In this document: positions 5,335 to 7,261 of the stretch, one piece after another
Numbering within the stretch: position 1 is the stretch's first letter
Layout of the letters: each line of letters starts with the position of its first letter
Assembly (NCBI GenBank): GCA_003161495.1
Contig: PMOP01000439.1
Location: 1 to 7,261, forward strand
DNA from: Acidobacteriota bacterium
Lineage (GTDB): Bacteria; Acidobacteriota; Terriglobia; Acidiferrales; UBA7541
DNA length: 7,261 bases
Direction: 5' to 3'
Made by a program: the position numbers and the translations under genes
The notes under the pieces: model-generated
What the model was told of the DNA's origin: nothing
The model's database searches: none
The model's input: only the letters and a program-made list of their open reading frames with translations

Positions 5335-5371
5335 GGCCCCGGGTTTGCATCCCCCTGACGAACCCGGGGCC
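5335..5371. terminator. Strong GC hairpin between convergent genes (terminator-like, no U-tract)
   Basis: GGCCCCGGGTT (5335-5345) and AACCCGGGGCC (5361-5371) are perfect 11-base arms. The stem extends inward by a T-G wobble and a G-C pair, leaving an 11-base C-rich loop. It lies 64 bases past the stop of the plus-strand small gene and is symmetrical, so it could act on transcripts from either side. Only a pyrimidine-rich stretch (CTTCTCCTCC), not a T-run, follows on the plus strand. An RNA 3'-end stabiliser or roadblock is therefore as likely as a true intrinsic terminator. Confidence 0.5.
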
Positions 5372-5387
5372 TTCTCCTCCTGCTGAT

Positions 5388-5415
5388 GTGATTCGCGATT
5401 TGTGAATCGTGGGGG
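5388..5415 (+). repeat. Degenerate heptamer array A (unit like GTGATTC)
   Basis: Four consecutive 7-base units begin G-T/C-G at 5388, 5395, 5402 and 5409. The first three share the pattern GYGAWTY and the fourth has decayed into a G-run. The period is visible but identity between units is only moderate. Confidence 0.5.
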
Positions 5416-5421
5416 GATAAA

Positions 5422-5456
5422 GTGACTGGTGATTGGTGACTAGTGACTGGTGAACC
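5422..5456 (+). repeat. Heptamer array B (unit GTGACTG)
   Basis: Five 7-base units start at 5422, 5429, 5436, 5443 and 5450. All begin GTGA; units 1 and 4 are identical and the others differ by one or two bases, with the last ending ACC. This is clear tandem duplication with drift. Because 7 is not a multiple of 3 and no frame is conserved, it is non-coding. Confidence 0.75.
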
Positions 5457-5513
5457 CACAACTTCGCGATGATCGCCGCACGCAATTTGGGTTTTACATC
5501 TCGAATCCGAAAT

Positions 5514-5540
5514 AAATCTCAAATCTCAAATCTCAAATCT
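5514..5540 (+). repeat. Heptamer array C (unit AAATCTC, 3.9 exact copies)
   Basis: Three perfect copies of AAATCTC are followed by AAATCT with no mismatches, so this is the youngest or best-preserved of the four arrays. It is a candidate variable-number locus between strains. Confidence 0.85.
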
Positions 5541-5569
5541 TTACTCCTGCTGGAATTGGATTTTTTTTG

Positions 5570-5611
5570 AACTCTCAACTCGCGACTCTTGACACTTAAC
5601 TCTGAACTTCA
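5570..5611 (-). repeat. Degenerate heptamer array D (minus-strand unit like GTTGAGA)
   Basis: Read on the minus strand, about six units begin GTT or GTC every 7 bases, with consensus GTYNAGA and one 6-base unit. The array starts within the stop codon of the flavoenzyme gene (TGA at 5611-5609), so repeat DNA reaches into the coding end. Confidence 0.6.
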
Positions 5612-6802
5612 ACCCGCGCTGGGCCAATCGCGTGGAACCTCTACGTACGATTGATCCAGGTCGCGGATCGATGCGCATCCGAGGAGTTTCATGGTGCGTT
5701 CCAGGTCCGCGCGGAGAATCGCGATGGCTCGGGTTACGCCAGGTGCTCCCGCGGCGGCGAGGCCGTAGGCGTAGGCGCGGCCTACTAGGACGGCGCGCGC
5801 GCCCATGCAGATCGCTTTGATGATGTCGCCGCCTCGGCGCACGCCGCCGTCCATCAGGACTTCGATTTGGCCGTTCACCGCTTTTACGATTTCCGGCAGA
5901 ACGCGCAGCGTCGCGGAAACGCCGTCGAGCTGGCGGCCTCCGTGATTGGAAACGACAACGCCGGCGGCGCCCACATCGATTGCACGGCGCGCGTCGTCGC
6001 CGGTGAGGACGCCCTTGGCGACGATTGGGCCGGGCCACACCTTTCTCAACCACAGAAAATCCTGCCAAGTGACGACGGATTCCGCGAGCGCGGCGGCTAC
6101 ATCGAGGAGGGCCATCGGTCCTTGGCCGGGAATGACCACGTTGGGCAATTTGTGCAGGCCGCCATCCATCAAATAGGCGGCCACCCACGACGGACGCGAG
6201 AAAAATTGCGAAACGTACGGAAGGATGCCAATCCAATTTCCGCCCATGAGCTGGCCGGTGCCGTTGCGGATGTCACGTTCACGCATTCCCGCTGTTCCGG
6301 TGTCGATCGTGACGAACAGCGCCGTGAAACCTGCTGCTCTGGCGCGCTCCAGCGAGGCTTCGGCGGCGGCGCGGCCTCCGAGCAAATAGAGCTGATACCA
6401 GACTGGGCCGGGCGAGGCGCCGCGCACGTCTTCCAGTTTGTGTCCGGCAATCGTGGATAGAATGTAGGCGGTGCCGGCGGCGCCGGCTCCGCGGGAAGCG
6501 GCAACTTCTCCGTCTGGATGGATGAGGCGGCTGTAGCCGATGGGCGCGAGGATCGCGGGGAAAGAAAGTTCGGCGCCCAAAACTTTTGTGCGCAGATCGC
6601 ATTGCGGCACGGCCATGGCATTGCGCGGGCGGAAAGTCAGGGATTGAAAGGCGCGATTATTTTCGCGCAGCGACGTTTCGGTTTCCGCGCCTCCATCGAG
6701 ATAATCGAAGACGGCGCGCGGCAGGCGGCGCATGGCCAGCTGGCGCAAGTCTTCAATATTGACCACGCGCGGAGACGAAATGGAACGCGGCCACTTATTC
6801 AT
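5609..6802 (-). CDS. FMN-dependent alpha-hydroxy-acid dehydrogenase/oxidase
   Basis: A 397-residue TIM-barrel flavoenzyme of the glycolate oxidase / lactate dehydrogenase (LldD) family. These enzymes oxidise 2-hydroxy acids to 2-keto acids with FMN. Landmarks: NIEDLRQLAMRRLPRAVFDYLDGGAE (15-40) with active-site Tyr34; the FMN-binding APIGYSRL (86-93); WYQLYL (135-140) with Tyr136; VTIDT (164-168); the FMN-contacting Lys263 in VAKGVLTGDDA; the catalytic SNHGGRQLDG (285-294) with His287 and Arg290; and phosphate-binding DGGVRRGGDIIKA (318-330) and VGRAYAYGLAA (340-350). All catalytic residues are present, so it should be active. There is no signal peptide or cytochrome b2 domain, so it is cytoplasmic or peripheral to the membrane. 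The ATG at 6802 is preceded by GGTGA, a modest ribosome site. Its substrate and electron acceptor (oxygen or quinone) cannot be told. The symporter gene is divergent from it. Confidence 0.95.
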   Translation of the reverse strand: MNKWPRSISSPRVVNIEDLRQLAMRRLPRAVFDYLDGGAETETSLRENNRAFQSLTFRPRNAMAVPQCDLRTKVLGAELSFPAILAPIGYSRLIHPDGEVAASRGAGAAGTAYILSTIAGHKLEDVRGASPGPVWYQLYLLGGRAAAEASLERARAAGFTALFVTIDTGTAGMRERDIRNGTGQLMGGNWIGILPYVSQFFSRPSWVAAYLMDGGLHKLPNVVIPGQGPMALLDVAAALAESVVTWQDFLWLRKVWPGPIVAKGVLTGDDARRAIDVGAAGVVVSNHGGRQLDGVSATLRVLPEIVKAVNGQIEVLMDGGVRRGGDIIKAICMGARAVLVGRAYAYGLAAAGAPGVTRAIAILRADLERTMKLLGCASIRDLDQSYVEVPRDWPSAG

Positions 6803-7004
6803 GGATCACCGAATTTGCAGAAGGGCCGAGTTCGGCCGGCATGTGCGTTTTTGATTTGGGCATGGCGGGAGGCATTGTACTCTACGAATTCAATGGCCGA
6901 AAATCCGCGATGCGATTTTTGTTTGACACTTCGGCGGCTTGCAACGACACTTAACAGCCGATTCGCGCAATACAAATGGGTGCGGTCCTGCGGCCGGATT
7001 ATTC
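6803..7004. promoter_or_regulatory. Divergent promoter region, flavoenzyme / symporter
   Basis: A 202-base gap lies between divergent starts. On the plus strand a perfect TTGACA stands at 6923-6928, about 80 bases before the symporter ATG, but no good -10 is found 16-18 bases later. On the minus strand TACAAT (6874-6879) is a fair -10 for the flavoenzyme with a poor -35. An exact GACACTT repeat at 6925-6931 and 6946-6952 overlaps the TTGACA. Confidence 0.4.
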
Positions 7005-7261
7005 ATGACACTGACGCTACTCGACTGGGCCGTGATCGCCGGATATCTGCTGCTGATGCTCGCGCTGGGAATTTATTTTCAGAGGCGTTCGAGCCGGAGC
7101 ACGGAAGAGTATTTTGTTTCGGGGCGGCAGGTGTCATGGTGGCTCGCGGGAACGTCGATGGTAGCGACGACGTTTGCAGCGGACACGCCGCTGGTAGTGA
7201 CGGGCCTCGTCTACTCGCAGGGAATCGCGGGCAACTGGCTGTGGTGGAGTTTTCTGCCGTC
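7005..7261 (+). CDS. Sodium:solute symporter (SSS/SLC5 family), N-terminal 85 residues, truncated by window edge
   Basis: Start of a secondary transporter that uses the sodium (or proton) gradient to import solutes such as sugars, amino acids or carboxylates. Residues 5-25 form the first membrane helix (LLDWAVIAGYLLLMLALGIYF). They are followed by the family-typical RSSRSTEEYFVSGRQVSWWLAG (28-49) and SMVATTFAADTPLVVTGLVY (51-70), the second helix region with its conserved small residues; then GIAGNWLWW. Full members have 11-15 helices and 450-600 residues, so most of it is missing. The ATG at 7005 fits the family start; the upstream ATG at 6976 is out of frame. The ribosome site is weak (GGCCGGA). 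It is divergent from the hydroxy-acid dehydrogenase, so it may import that enzyme's substrate; this is inference. Confidence 0.92.
   Translation, partial: MTLTLLDWAVIAGYLLLMLALGIYFQRRSSRSTEEYFVSGRQVSWWLAGTSMVATTFAADTPLVVTGLVYSQGIAGNWLWWSFLP

Larger units (their letters stand above)
5271..5608. other. Convergent intergenic region with no gene, rich in structure and repeats
   Basis: 338 bases lie between two converging genes. No credible ORF is present; the one open frame across it on the minus strand is low-complexity and made of repeat DNA. From left to right it holds a strong GC hairpin (5335-5371), two plus-strand heptamer arrays (5388-5415 and 5422-5456), an AAATCTC array (5514-5540), a run of eight T (5561-5568) and a last heptamer array reaching the stop codon of the flavoenzyme gene (5570-5611). 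Three of these arrays keep the 7-base period well and the first does so loosely. Confidence 0.75.

Noticed and set aside
5265..5522. 85-codon minus-strand frame across the convergent gap
   Set aside because: It is built from the heptamer repeats and the GC hairpin; low complexity and not in a gene context.
5541..5569. T8 run at 5561-5568 as an intrinsic terminator for the plus-strand genes
   Set aside because: No GC-rich stem immediately precedes it; the strong stem at 5335-5371 is about 190 bases away.
5541..6236. 231-codon minus-strand frame within the flavoenzyme gene
   Set aside because: Arg/Pro-rich alternative frame of GC-rich coding DNA; the flavoenzyme frame holds the complete FMN and active-site motifs.

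Overview
The window looks like chromosomal DNA from a moderately GC-rich Gram-negative soil bacterium. My best guess is an acidobacterium. That guess rests on the feel of the proteins (a 69-residue and a 67-residue conserved-looking small protein, a long flavin-dependent 2-hydroxy-acid dehydrogenase, a secreted M1 aminopeptidase) and on short palindromic repeats with a GTAGCACAG...CTGTG pattern in the intergenic gaps. It is from memory and is not proven by any marker gene here. There are no rRNA or tRNA genes, phage genes, transposases or CRISPR arrays. I did not find a new defence or mobile system; the oddities are in the non-coding DNA and in gene organisation.

Layout. The left end (1-974, minus) is the first 324 residues of an exported M1 zinc aminopeptidase that runs off the window. 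Upstream of it on the same strand is an AraC-type regulator (1127-1921). The gap between them holds an inverted pair of REP-like palindromes, and a third copy lies on the other side of the regulator, touching the stop codon of the next gene. Next comes a tightly packed minus-strand operon, read from about 4575 down to 2142: patatin-like phospholipase, a possible 60-residue protein (4-base overlap), a DedA membrane protein, and a YihX-like HAD phosphatase (2-base gap). The operon probably acts on membrane lipid or envelope metabolism, but its substrate cannot be read from the sequence.

From about 4576 to 4806 there is a divergent promoter region with a 9-base perfect dyad and a dense cluster of GTAC tetramers. 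It separates the operon from two small plus-strand genes (4807-5016 and 5067-5270) of unknown function. A convergent gap of 338 bases (5271-5608) follows. It contains a very strong GC hairpin and four unrelated-sequence arrays that all have a 7-base period.

The right end holds a minus-strand FMN-dependent alpha-hydroxy-acid dehydrogenase/oxidase (5609-6802). It is divergent from the start of a sodium:solute symporter (7005 to the right edge), with a 202-base shared promoter region. The pair could take up and oxidise a carboxylate such as a 2-hydroxy acid, but that is inference from position only.
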